Source: JAWKHR01 sp041394725
Lineage (GTDB): Bacteria > Acidobacteriota > Vicinamibacteria > Vicinamibacterales > SCN-69-37
Length of the DNA stretch: 13,946 nt
NCBI GenBank assembly: GCA_041394725.1
Contig: JAWKHR010000089.1
Location: 1 to 13,946 of the forward strand
Direction of reading: 5' to 3'
A program made the translations under genes and the position numbers. Positions 6,792 to 13,946 of this stretch are shown piece by piece (the stretch's first letter is position 1; every line of letters starts with the position of its first letter). The notes under the pieces are model-generated. The model was given only the letters and a program-made list of their open reading frames with translations. It was not told where the DNA came from and did no database searches.

Positions 6792-6882
6792 CGTCCCGCG
6801 GGGCCGGCGGCGGCGTGCGGGCGCTGGTGCGCGCCATCCGGGCCGCGGCTTCCGGGGCGGGACGCGGCCGGCGGCCTCGGCA

Positions 6883-6888
6883 TAAAAT
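6883..6888 (+). promoter_or_regulatory. Candidate -10 box for ETF-QO (possibly leaderless)
   Basis: TAAAAT matches TATAAT at 5 of 6 positions and stands out in a GC-rich gap. Its last base is 7 nt before the A of the ETF-QO ATG, so transcription would start at or next to the start codon. No Shine-Dalgarno precedes that ATG, which fits a leaderless mRNA. No good -35 is visible 16-18 nt upstream. Confidence 0.4.
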
Positions 6889-6894
6889 GAGCGA

Positions 6895-8574
6895 ATGTCC
6901 GATGTGTCCGAGGAGCGCGAGAGCCTCGACGTCGACGTCCTCATCGTCGGAGGCGGTCCGGCCGGCCTGTCGGCCGCGCTGCGGCTGACCCAGCTCCAGG
7001 AGGCGCAGGGCGGCGAGCCGCTTTCCATCGCGGTGCTCGAGAAGGCCCGCGAGCCCGGGGCGCACTCGCTGTCGGGGGCGGTGCTGGACCCGCGTGCCCT
7101 CCGGGACCTGATCCCGGATTTCGAGGCCAGGGGCGCGCCGCTCGCCGCGCCGGCGCTGCAGGACGACGTCTACTTCCTCACCCGGACGGGGAAGTTCCGG
7201 TTCCCGGCGACGCCGCCGCCGCTCGACAACCACGGCAACTACATCATCTCGCTCAACCGCTTCGTGAAGTGGATGGCCGGCCTCGTCGAGGGCGCGGGTG
7301 TGGATCTCTTCTCGGGATTCGCCGCGTCCGAGGTGCTCTTCGACGGCGACCGCGTCGTGGGCGTGCGGACCGGCGATCGCGGCATCGACAAGAACGGCGC
7401 GCGCAAGCCGACGTTCGAGCCGGGCGTGGACATCCGCGCGAAGGTGACGATCTTCTGTGACGGCGTGCGCGGCAACCTGACGAAGACGCTCGTCGAGCGG
7501 CTCAAGCTCGATCACGGCCGCCAGCCGCAGCTCTACGGCATCGGCATCAAGGAGCTCTGGGAGGTCCCGAAGGATCGGCTCAAACCCGGCAGCGTGATCC
7601 ACACGATGGGATATCCGCTCCGGATGGAGGAGTTCGGCGGCGCGTTCATCTACGCGATGCCGGACGGCGTGCTGTCGGTGGGGTTCGTCTCCGGGCTCGA
7701 CTATCACGACCCGATGTTCGATCCGTACCTGACGTTCCAGCGCTTCAAGCTGCATCCGTTCGTCGCCGGCCTGCTCGAGGGCGGCAAGCTGATCCGGTAC
7801 GGCGCGAAGGCGCTGCCGGAGGGCGGCTGGCACACGATGCCGCGCCTGTACATGGGCGGCGGGCTGATCGCGGGCGACGCGGGCGGGATGGTCAACTCGA
7901 TGCGGCTCAAGGGCATCCACCTGGCGATGCGCTCGGGCATGCTCGCCGCCGAGACCGCGTTCGAGGCCGTCCGGTCGGGCGACACGTCGATGACGGCGCT
8001 CACCGCCTACCAGGATCGCCTCGAGAAGAGCGACGTGCGGAGCGAGCTCTACCCGGTGCGGAACGTCCATCAGGCGTTCGGTCACGGGCTGATCGCGGGC
8101 ACGCTCTACGCCGGGTTCGCGCTGGTGACCCGCGGCTGGTGGTTCACCGACCCGATGCCGTCGCACGCCGGGCACGAGCGGATCCAGACGCTGGCGACGT
8201 ACTATCCCGGTCGCACGATCTCGCCCGACGAACCCGTCGAGCCGGTGAAGATCGACCGGCAACTGACGTTCGATCGCCTCACGGGCGTGCACTACTCCGG
8301 CACGCGGCACCTCGAGGACCAGCCGTCGCACCTGCACGTGCACGACACCGACATCTGCCGCACGCGGTGCCGGACCGAGTTCGGCAACCCGTGCACGCGG
8401 TTCTGCCCGGCCAACGTCTACGAGATGGTCGACGACGGCCAGGGCGGGCGGAAGCTGCACATCAACGCGTCGAACTGCGTGCACTGCAAGACGTGCGACA
8501 TCATGGATCCCTACCAGATCATCGACTGGGTGCCGCCCGAGGGCGGTGAGGGTCCGCAGTACGAAGGCATGTGA
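6895..8574 (+). CDS. Electron transfer flavoprotein-ubiquinone oxidoreductase
   Basis: ETF-QO takes electrons from reduced ETF through FAD and a 4Fe-4S cluster and reduces membrane quinone. The protein has 559 residues, as expected for the bacterial form. The N-terminal FAD dinucleotide motif VGGGPAG is at 18-24, with HSLSGAVLDP behind it. The second FAD segment, GLIAGDAGGMVNSMRLKGIH, falls around 323-342. A hydrophobic stretch at about 397-425 (LIAGTLYAGFALV) probably lies on the membrane. The C-terminal ferredoxin-like domain has FCPANVYE (Cys504) and NCVHCKTCD (Cys528, Cys531, Cys534), matching the four cluster ligands of characterised ETF-QO. Cys488, Cys492 and Cys500 are additional. The ATG at 6895 lacks a Shine-Dalgarno. 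It overlaps the next gene by 4 nt. Confidence 0.96.
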   Translation: MSDVSEERESLDVDVLIVGGGPAGLSAALRLTQLQEAQGGEPLSIAVLEKAREPGAHSLSGAVLDPRALRDLIPDFEARGAPLAAPALQDDVYFLTRTGKFRFPATPPPLDNHGNYIISLNRFVKWMAGLVEGAGVDLFSGFAASEVLFDGDRVVGVRTGDRGIDKNGARKPTFEPGVDIRAKVTIFCDGVRGNLTKTLVERLKLDHGRQPQLYGIGIKELWEVPKDRLKPGSVIHTMGYPLRMEEFGGAFIYAMPDGVLSVGFVSGLDYHDPMFDPYLTFQRFKLHPFVAGLLEGGKLIRYGAKALPEGGWHTMPRLYMGGGLIAGDAGGMVNSMRLKGIHLAMRSGMLAAETAFEAVRSGDTSMTALTAYQDRLEKSDVRSELYPVRNVHQAFGHGLIAGTLYAGFALVTRGWWFTDPMPSHAGHERIQTLATYYPGRTISPDEPVEPVKIDRQLTFDRLTGVHYSGTRHLEDQPSHLHVHDTDICRTRCRTEFGNPCTRFCPANVYEMVDDGQGGRKLHINASNCVHCKTCDIMDPYQIIDWVPPEGGEGPQYEGM

Positions 8575-9242
8575 GGCTCTCGCGGGGCAAGCGCCTGCAG
8601 GCGGCGGCGATCGCGGCGGTCGGCACGCCGGCGATCGAGGCGCTCGGCGGCACCTATGCCTGGCACGAGCGCGGGCGCGAGCACCTCGACGCGGTCGAGG
8701 CCGCCGGACGCCCGCCGATTTTCGCCTTCTGGCACGGGCGCATCCTGGGCGCCACGCTGTACTTCCGCGACCGCGGCATCGTGGTGATCACGAGCGAGAA
8801 CTTCGACGGCGAGTGGATCGCGCGGATCATCCGCCGGTTCGGCTACGGCACCGCGCGCGGGTCCACGTCGCGCGGGGGGGCGCGCGCCCTGGTCCAGATG
8901 CGCCGTGACCTGGCACAGGGCCGGCCGGTCGCCTTCACGGTGGACGGCCCGCGCGGGCCGGCGCGCGTCGCGCAGGCCGGCGCGCTGTGGCTCTCGGGCG
9001 CGACCGGCTGCCCGATCGTGCCCTTCCACCTCGAGGCCTCGCGCCACTGGACGGCGCGGAGCTGGGACCGGCACCAGGTCCCGCGGCCCGGCGCCGACGT
9101 CGCCATCGCGATTGGCGCGCCGATGACCGTCGCCTCGACCGACGAGGCGACCGTGGAGGCCGCGCGCCGCGAGCTCGAGACGCGGCTCGTCGAACTCGAA
9201 GCCCAGGCGCGCGACGCGCTGCCTGGCGGGGTGTCGCGATGA
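8571..9242 (+). CDS. DUF374 lysophospholipid/lipid A acyltransferase
   Basis: This 223-residue protein belongs to the DUF374 branch of the LPLAT acyltransferases. Its signature motifs are in order: FWHGR (53-57), SENFDGEWIA (75-84), RGSTSRGG (96-103), FTVDGPRGP (122-130) and GCPIVPFHLEA (146-156). It has an Ala-rich helix near the N-terminus that could bind the inner membrane, but no clear signal peptide. DUF374 includes LpxJ, a secondary lipid A acyltransferase of Helicobacter and Campylobacter. With lptE nearby, a role in lipid A acylation is plausible, but phospholipid acylation is not excluded. It starts with GTG inside the ETF-QO stop (GTGA overlap) and ends in an ATGA overlap with the deacetylase gene, so translation of the three is probably coupled. 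Confidence 0.93.
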   Translation: MRLSRGKRLQAAAIAAVGTPAIEALGGTYAWHERGREHLDAVEAAGRPPIFAFWHGRILGATLYFRDRGIVVITSENFDGEWIARIIRRFGYGTARGSTSRGGARALVQMRRDLAQGRPVAFTVDGPRGPARVAQAGALWLSGATGCPIVPFHLEASRHWTARSWDRHQVPRPGADVAIAIGAPMTVASTDEATVEAARRELETRLVELEAQARDALPGGVSR

Positions 9243-10153
9243 TTCTCTACGGCAGTCACCGGTTCACCGAGCACGTGCCCCCGCCGGGGCATCCGGAGCG
9301 GCCCGAGCGCGCGGAGCTGTTCGACGACCTGGCGGCGGCATTCCGCGCCGGCGGCGGCGTCGTCCGCGAGCCGCGTCCGGCCACGCGCGAGGAACTGCTC
9401 CGCGTGCACACGGCGGCGCACGTCGATCGGATCGACGCGGTCGAGGGCCGGCCGTCGATGATCGACGCGGACACGTTCACCAGCCCGGACACCGTGGAGG
9501 TCGCGCGCCTCGCGGCGGGCGCGGCGGTGGATGCCGCCCTGGAGGCGTGGCGCGACGAGGCGCGGACCCTGGCGCTCGTCCGGCCCCCCGGCCACCACGC
9601 CGAGCCCGACCGCGCGATGGGCTTCTGCTTCTTCAACAACATCGCCGTCGCCGCGGCCGCCCTGCGCGCGGCCGGCGCCGCGCGGGTGGCGATCGTGGAC
9701 ATCGACGTCCACCACGGCAACGGCACGCAGGCGGCCTTCTACGAGGATCCGACCGTGCTCTTCGTCTCCTCGCACCAGTTCCCGTACTACCCGGGGACGG
9801 GTGCCGAGGACGAGATCGGGCGCGGGGCGGGGGAGGGCTACACGCTGAACCTGCCCCTGCCGGCCGGTACCGGCGACGCCGAGTACGAGCGCGTCTACGC
9901 GACGGTCGTCCTGCCGGCACTGGAGCGGTTCCGCCCGGACATCGTGCTCGTCTCGGCCGGGTTCGACGCCCACGAGCGCGACCCGCTGGGGCAGATGCGG
10001 CTGACGACGGGCGGTTACCTGCACCTGGTCACGCTGCTCGACGACGCCGCGGCGCGGCTGTGCCGCCACCGGCTCGCGCTCGTCACCGAGGGCGGCTACG
10101 ACCTCGACGCCCTCCGCGCGTGCCTCGAGGGCGCAATCCGCGTGCTAGATTAG
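9239..10153 (+). CDS. Histone deacetylase family protein (HDAC/AcuC/APAH-like)
   Basis: This 304-residue zinc-dependent deacylase is of the arginase-deacetylase fold. Motifs follow the class II-like bacterial pattern: GHPERPER (17-24), RPPGHHA (115-121), GFCFFNN (128-134), DIDVHHGNGTQ (154-164), GFDAHERDPLG (241-251) and EGGYDL (284-289). Zinc ligands are Asp156, His158 and Asp243. The catalytic His pair is 119-120 and Tyr287 is the likely transition-state tyrosine, so the active site is complete. The substrate cannot be read from sequence: acetyl-lysine proteins (as for AcuC and acetyl-CoA synthetase), acetylpolyamines or other amides are possible. The ATG at 9239 overlaps the acyltransferase stop and gives the standard N-terminus; longer versions of the frame run antisense-like through that gene. 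The last codons (CTA GAT) are rare here and form part of a -10-like box. Confidence 0.94.
   Translation: MILYGSHRFTEHVPPPGHPERPERAELFDDLAAAFRAGGGVVREPRPATREELLRVHTAAHVDRIDAVEGRPSMIDADTFTSPDTVEVARLAAGAAVDAALEAWRDEARTLALVRPPGHHAEPDRAMGFCFFNNIAVAAAALRAAGAARVAIVDIDVHHGNGTQAAFYEDPTVLFVSSHQFPYYPGTGAEDEIGRGAGEGYTLNLPLPAGTGDAEYERVYATVVLPALERFRPDIVLVSAGFDAHERDPLGQMRLTTGGYLHLVTLLDDAAARLCRHRLALVTEGGYDLDALRACLEGAIRVLD
10143..10151 (+). promoter_or_regulatory. Candidate extended -10 box for leuS
   Basis: TGCTAGATT fits an extended -10 (TGN followed by TANNNT) and matches TATAAT at 4 of 6 positions. It uses the rare codons CTA and GAT at the very end of the deacetylase gene. The predicted leader before the leuS ATG would be about 14 nt and has no Shine-Dalgarno. 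Evidence is weak without expression data. Confidence 0.25.
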
Positions 10154-10171
10154 GGGTTTGGCGTCCCGCAT

Positions 10172-12742
10172 ATGAGCGAATATCGTCCCCAGGACATCGA
10201 ACGGAAGTGGCAGGCGCGCTGGGCGGAGACCCGCGCGTTCGAGGTGACCGAGGATCCGTCGCGCCCGAAGTTCTACTGCCTCGAGATGTTCGCGTACCCC
10301 TCCGGCCACGCCCACGTCGGCCACGTGCGCAACTACATGATCGGCGACATCATGGCGCGCACGATGCGGATGCGCGGCTTCAACGTCCTGCACCCGTTCG
10401 GCTGGGACGCGTTCGGCCTGCCCGCCGAGAACGCGGCCATCAAGAACAACGTCCATCCCGAGACCTGGACGCTCGAGAACATCGCCCACATGAAGGGCCA
10501 GCTCCAGCGGCTCGGCATCAGCTACGCCTGGGAGCGCGAGCTGGCCACCTGCCTGCCGGAGTACTACCGCTGGAACCAGTGGCTGTTCACCCGGATGTTC
10601 CGGCGCGGGCTGGCCTACCGGCGTCGCTCGAACGTGAACTGGTGCGAGAGCTGCCAGACGGTCCTCGCCAACGAGCAGGTCGTCGACGGCGGGTGCTGGC
10701 GCTGCGGTACGCCGGTCACCACGCGCGACCTGGAGCAGTGGTTCCTGCGCATCACCGCCTACGCCGACGAGCTGCTGTCGTCGCTCGACACCCTGAAGGA
10801 CTGGCCCGAGAAGGTCCTGACGATGCAGCGGAACTGGATTGGGCGATCGGAAGGCGCCCGCGTCCGGTTTCCGATCGTGCCCGCGGGCGGCGGCGCGCCC
10901 TCGGCTCCGGCAGGCGACGACGCGGTCGAGGTCTTCACGACGCGCATCGACACGATCTACGGGGCGACGTTCGTGCTGCTGGCGCCGGAACATCCGCTCG
11001 TCGAGCGGCTGGCCGCCGAATCGGCGGACCCGGCGGCGCTGCGCCAGCAGGCCGCGCGGTTCCGCGCCCAGGACCGCACGGCCCGGCTGACCGGCGAGGT
11101 GGACAAGGAAGGCTTCGACACGGGACGCACCGTCATCAACCCGTTCACGGGCGAGCCGGTGCCCGTCTGGGTCGCCAACTTCGTGCTCGGGGACTACGGC
11201 ACCGGCGCGGTGATGGCCGTGCCCGCGCACGACGCGCGGGACTTCGAGTTCGCCCGCAAGTACCGCCTGCCCGTGCGCGTCGTCGTCCAGCCGGACGACG
11301 GCCCGCTGGACGGCGCGACGATGCGCGAGGCGTTCGACGGCGACGGCGCGATCGTCTCCTCGGGCCCGTACGACGGGCTGCGGACCCTGGCGGCCAACCG
11401 GAAGATGACGGCCGACGCGGAGGCCGACGGCCGCGGGCAGGGCACGGTCCAGTTCCGGTTGAAGGACTGGGGCGTGTCGCGCCAGCGCTACTGGGGCACC
11501 CCAATCCCGATCATCCAGTGCGAGGGCTGCGGGCTCGTGCCCGTCCCGGACGAGGACCTGCCGGTGCGCCTGCCGCCGATCGCGGAGTTCACCGGTCGCG
11601 GCGACTCGCCGCTCGCGCAGGTGCCCGAGTTCGTCAACGTGCCGTGTCCGACGTGCGGGAAGCCCGCGCGACGCGAGACGGACACCATGGACACGTTCGT
11701 CGACTCGTCCTGGTACTTCTACCGGTTCTGCGACGCGCACAACGAGACCCTGCCGTTCGACCCGGCCACGGTCGCCTACTGGGGCCCCGTCGACTTCTAC
11801 AGCGGCGGCGTCGAGCATGCGATCCTGCACCTGATCTACTCGCGCTTCTTCAGCCGGGTGTTCCGCGACCTGGGCCTGGTGACGATCGACGAGCCGTTCG
11901 CGCGGCTGCTGACGCAGGGCATGGTGCTGCGCCACGGCGCGGTGATGTCCAAGTCGAAGGGCAACGTGGTGGACCCGGACGACATGGTCGCGACGTTCGG
12001 TGCCGACGCGCTGCGGCTGTACGTGATGTTCGTCGCGCCGCCCGAGAAGGAAGTCGAGTGGACGGACACCGGCCTCGAGGGCGCCTACCGGTTCCTGGCG
12101 CGGGTCTGGCGGATGGTCGATCACCTGATCCCCGCGCTGGCCGGCGCGGCGCCGCCGGCGGGGCTGGCGCTGGACGATGACGAGCGCGCGCTGCGCCGGC
12201 GGACGCACACGACGATCGCGCGCGTGACCGCCGACATCGACCCGCGGATGCACCTGAACACCGCGATTTCCGCGCTGATGGAGCTCGTCAACGACCTCTA
12301 CGCCTTCGCCGACCGGCACGGCATCCGGCCGACCGGCCGCGAGGACGAGCCGGCGGCCGTCGTCGCGCGCCCGGAGACCGCCGCGGTGCTCCGCGAGGCC
12401 GTCGAGGCGCTGGTGCGGCTGCTGTCACCCTTCACGCCGCACCTGGCCGAGGAGCTCTGGGAGCGGCTGGGCCACGAGGGCGGCATCGTCGCCGCCGGCT
12501 GGCCGGTGGCCGACGCCGACGCGGCGCGGGCCGAGGCGATCGAGATCCCGATTCAGGTGAACGGCAAGGTCCGCGCGCGGATGACGCTCGCGGCCGACGC
12601 GGACGACGAGGCGATCAGGGCCGCGGCGCTCGCCGCCGACGCCGTGCAGTCCCACCTGGCCGGCATGGACGTCGTCAAGGTCGTGGTCGCGAACCGCCGC
12701 CTCGTCAGCATCGTCGTGCGGCCGGCGAAGGGAGTCGCCTGA
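10172..12742 (+). CDS. leuS: Leucyl-tRNA synthetase
   Basis: LeuRS charges tRNA-Leu in the cytoplasm. At 856 residues it is a full-length bacterial-type enzyme. The class I HIGH motif is HVGH (48-51). Two pairs of zinc-type CxxC motifs are seen: Cys158/161 with Cys175/178, and Cys450/453 with Cys492/495. The editing (CP1) domain includes TTRIDTIYGATF (from 256) and AVPAHDARDFEFA with the conserved Asp354. TMDTFVDSSWYFYRF follows the second zinc site. The KMSKS loop reads VMSKS (591-595), with the first Lys replaced by Val and the catalytic second Lys kept. The C-terminal domain (about 790-856, IPIQVNGKVRARMTL) is intact. The ATG at 10172 lies 18 nt after the deacetylase gene and has only AGGGG at a long distance. 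lptE follows after 1 nt. Confidence 0.98.
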   Translation: MSEYRPQDIERKWQARWAETRAFEVTEDPSRPKFYCLEMFAYPSGHAHVGHVRNYMIGDIMARTMRMRGFNVLHPFGWDAFGLPAENAAIKNNVHPETWTLENIAHMKGQLQRLGISYAWERELATCLPEYYRWNQWLFTRMFRRGLAYRRRSNVNWCESCQTVLANEQVVDGGCWRCGTPVTTRDLEQWFLRITAYADELLSSLDTLKDWPEKVLTMQRNWIGRSEGARVRFPIVPAGGGAPSAPAGDDAVEVFTTRIDTIYGATFVLLAPEHPLVERLAAESADPAALRQQAARFRAQDRTARLTGEVDKEGFDTGRTVINPFTGEPVPVWVANFVLGDYGTGAVMAVPAHDARDFEFARKYRLPVRVVVQPDDGPLDGATMREAFDGDGAIVSSGPYDGLRTLAANRKMTADAEADGRGQGTVQFRLKDWGVSRQRYWGTPIPIIQCEGCGLVPVPDEDLPVRLPPIAEFTGRGDSPLAQVPEFVNVPCPTCGKPARRETDTMDTFVDSSWYFYRFCDAHNETLPFDPATVAYWGPVDFYSGGVEHAILHLIYSRFFSRVFRDLGLVTIDEPFARLLTQGMVLRHGAVMSKSKGNVVDPDDMVATFGADALRLYVMFVAPPEKEVEWTDTGLEGAYRFLARVWRMVDHLIPALAGAAPPAGLALDDDERALRRRTHTTIARVTADIDPRMHLNTAISALMELVNDLYAFADRHGIRPTGREDEPAAVVARPETAAVLREAVEALVRLLSPFTPHLAEELWERLGHEGGIVAAGWPVADADAARAEAIEIPIQVNGKVRARMTLAADADDEAIRAAALAADAVQSHLAGMDVVKVVVANRRLVSIVVRPAKGVA

Positions 12743-12743
12743 C

Positions 12744-13295
12744 GTGCGCCGGCGGGCCCGCGCCCTCTGCACGGCCGTGCTGGCCGCGGCCGTCGCGGTC
12801 GCGAGCACGGGCTGCGGGTATGCGCTCGTCGGACGCGGCAACACCCTGCCCGCGTACGTCCGCATCATCGGGATTCCGCAGTTCGTCAACCAGTCGCCGA
12901 TCGAGAACGTGGACGTCGTGATGACCGACGAGGTGCGGCGAGAGTTCCTCAGCCGCGGATCGTTCCGGACGCAGCCCGAGACCGAGGGCGCCGACGCCGT
13001 GCTCCGCGGCACGATCCTGAGCGTCTACCTGGAGCCGCTCGCGACCAACGTGGACCGGCAGGGATCGCGCTACACGTTCGTCGTCACCGCGCGGATCGAG
13101 TTCGTGGATCAGCACGACGCGTCGAAGGTGCTCTGGTCGAATCCGTCGCTCCGCGTGGCCGAGCCGTTCGACGTGCCCGCCGACGTCGCGGCCGGCGACC
13201 CGTCGGCCGTCTTCCGCCAGGACCAGAACGCGCTGGAGCGGCTCGCCCGCGTCTTCGCGCGGTCGGTCGTCACCGCCATCCTCACCGGAGACTGA
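12744..13295 (+). CDS. lptE: LPS assembly lipoprotein LptE
   Basis: LptE is the outer-membrane lipoprotein that plugs the LptD barrel and helps insert LPS in the outer leaflet. The 183-residue protein begins with a basic n-region (MRRRAR), an Ala/Val-rich hydrophobic core and a lipobox STGC, so lipidation at Cys24 is predicted. GCGYALVGRG right after the cysteine is the typical LptE/RlpB opening, and the mature part (about 160 residues) has the alternating strands expected of the LptE fold (ADAVLRGTILSVYLEPL, YTFVVTARIEFVD). The family diverges quickly, so identification relies on the lipobox, the GCGY start, size and position. It starts with GTG 1 nt after leuS and is followed 3 nt later by holA; leuS-lptE-holA is also the order in E. 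coli. Confidence 0.9.
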   Translation: MRRRARALCTAVLAAAVAVASTGCGYALVGRGNTLPAYVRIIGIPQFVNQSPIENVDVVMTDEVRREFLSRGSFRTQPETEGADAVLRGTILSVYLEPLATNVDRQGSRYTFVVTARIEFVDQHDASKVLWSNPSLRVAEPFDVPADVAAGDPSAVFRQDQNALERLARVFARSVVTAILTGD

Positions 13296-13298
13296 TCG

Positions 13299-13946
13299 GT
13301 GCCCGCCCTCGACCCCGCGGCGCTTTCCACGCAGATCAAGCGCGGGAAGCTCGGGCCGCTGTACCTGCTCGTCGGCGAGGACACCCGTCGCATCGACGGG
13401 CTCGTGGACGGCATCGAGGCGACCATCGACCCGGCCGACCGGCCGTTCGCGGTCGAGCGGATCTACGCAGCCGAGGCTGGCGGCGCGCCGCTCGACATCG
13501 CCGCCGCGGCGCGCGTGTTCCCGATGCTCGGCGACCGGCGCATCGTCATCGTCCTGCGGGCGGAGCGAATCCTGAAGCCGAAGCGCGCGTCGCGCGCCGA
13601 GAGCGCCGGCGACGACGAGGCGGACGCGTCGGGCGGCGACAGCGGGCCGTCGGACTTCGGGCCCCTCGAGGACTACGTCGCCGCGCCCGTCGAGTCCACC
13701 ACGCTGGTCTTCGTCGCCAGCGAAATCGACAAGTCGCGGCGGTTCACCAAGAAGCTCGTCCAGGCGGCGCAGGTCGTGTCGTTCGAGGGCCTGGGCGGCG
13801 GGGGGCCGGGCGCGCGGCGCGAGATGCAGCAGCAGGTCCGGGAACTCGTCGAGCAGGACCTGGCGGCCGTCGGACGGACGATTGAGCCGGCCGCGGCACA
13901 GCTGCTCGTCGAGCGCGCCGGCGGCGACATCAACCGGCTCCGCGGC
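13299..13946 (+). CDS. holA: DNA polymerase III subunit delta, partial (3' end beyond window)
   Basis: HolA is the delta subunit of the clamp loader, which opens the beta sliding clamp. The GTG at 13299 has GGAG 8 nt before it and follows lptE by 3 nt. The visible 216 residues cover the N-terminal AAA+-like domain: GPLYLLVGEDTRRIDGL (19-35), RVFPMLGDRRIVIVLRAERI (72-91), and TLVFVASEIDKSRRFTKKL (134-152), then VVSFEGL. The region beginning AAAQLLVERAGGDINRLRG near the edge matches the conserved helix after that domain. An acidic, Gly/Ser-rich insert at about 95-120 interrupts the fold between strands. The rest of the protein (typically about 330-350 residues in total) is outside the window. 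Confidence 0.92.
   Translation, partial: MPALDPAALSTQIKRGKLGPLYLLVGEDTRRIDGLVDGIEATIDPADRPFAVERIYAAEAGGAPLDIAAAARVFPMLGDRRIVIVLRAERILKPKRASRAESAGDDEADASGGDSGPSDFGPLEDYVAAPVESTTLVFVASEIDKSRRFTKKLVQAAQVVSFEGLGGGGPGARREMQQQVRELVEQDLAAVGRTIEPAAAQLLVERAGGDINRLRG

Noticed and set aside
6887..6988. Small frame of 33 codons starting with MSECPMC, overlapping the ETF-QO start
   Set aside because: It overlaps the FAD motif of ETF-QO in another frame, has no ribosome binding site and soon becomes Ser/Thr/Arg low complexity.
8987..9238. N-terminal extension of the deacetylase frame
   Set aside because: It overlaps the conserved C-terminal half of the DUF374 enzyme. The ATG at 9239 gives the normal family N-terminus and an ATGA overlap.
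9547..12319. Very long frames (877 codons plus, 724 codons minus) over the deacetylase and leuS
   Set aside because: They are shadows of two genes with complete active-site motifs. Their length reflects few stops in GC-rich DNA.

Overview
The window is very GC-rich bacterial chromosome, densely packed with housekeeping genes. An LptE-type outer-membrane lipoprotein points to a diderm (LPS-bearing) organism. Base composition, frequent GTG/TTG starts and the gene set (type II fatty acid synthesis beside ETF genes, then ETF-quinone oxidoreductase, DUF374 acyltransferase, HDAC-like deacetylase and leuS-lptE-holA) would fit an Acidobacteriota genome, perhaps of the Vicinamibacteria. That placement is an inference from general familiarity and was not tested by any search.

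Layout. (1) Positions 1-1765, minus strand: two sensory genes with an ATGA overlap. The first is a complete PAS-PAS-GAF protein and the second is a PAS-GAF relative cut by the window edge. (2) Positions 1766-1909: a divergent control region with five same-strand GTCCGG hexamers, three of them in an 8-bp tandem array. (3) Positions 1910-6026, plus strand: fabG, acpP, fabF, etfB, etfA, closed by a long perfect hairpin at 6075-6106. (4) Positions 6267-6791: a gene I do not recognise, with a strong ribosome binding site. (5) Positions 6895-13946, plus strand: ETF-ubiquinone oxidoreductase, DUF374 acyltransferase, HDAC-family deacetylase, leuS, lptE and holA (cut by the right edge). Neighbouring genes here overlap by 4 nt or are at most 18 nt apart.

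How the genes fit together. FabG, AcpP and FabF are the reductase, carrier and condensing enzyme of fatty acid elongation. EtfBA collects electrons from flavin dehydrogenases, typically the acyl-CoA dehydrogenases of beta-oxidation, and ETF-QO passes them to the quinone pool. The DUF374 acyltransferase and LptE both plausibly serve the outer membrane (lipid A acylation and LPS insertion). leuS-lptE-holA is a gene order also known from Enterobacteria.

Most of the window is ordinary. The points most worth a second look are regulatory: the GTCCGG array before fabG, the structured 66-nt fabG-acpP spacer, -10-like boxes made of rare codons at the 3' ends of fabG and the deacetylase gene, and a possibly leaderless ETF-QO start. 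The tandem PAS/GAF pair without a visible output domain and the unknown gene between etfA and ETF-QO are the other two. I saw no tRNA, rRNA, CRISPR array, transposon or phage gene. No gene-free stretch exceeds 300 bases; the longest is the 240-nt gap after etfA.
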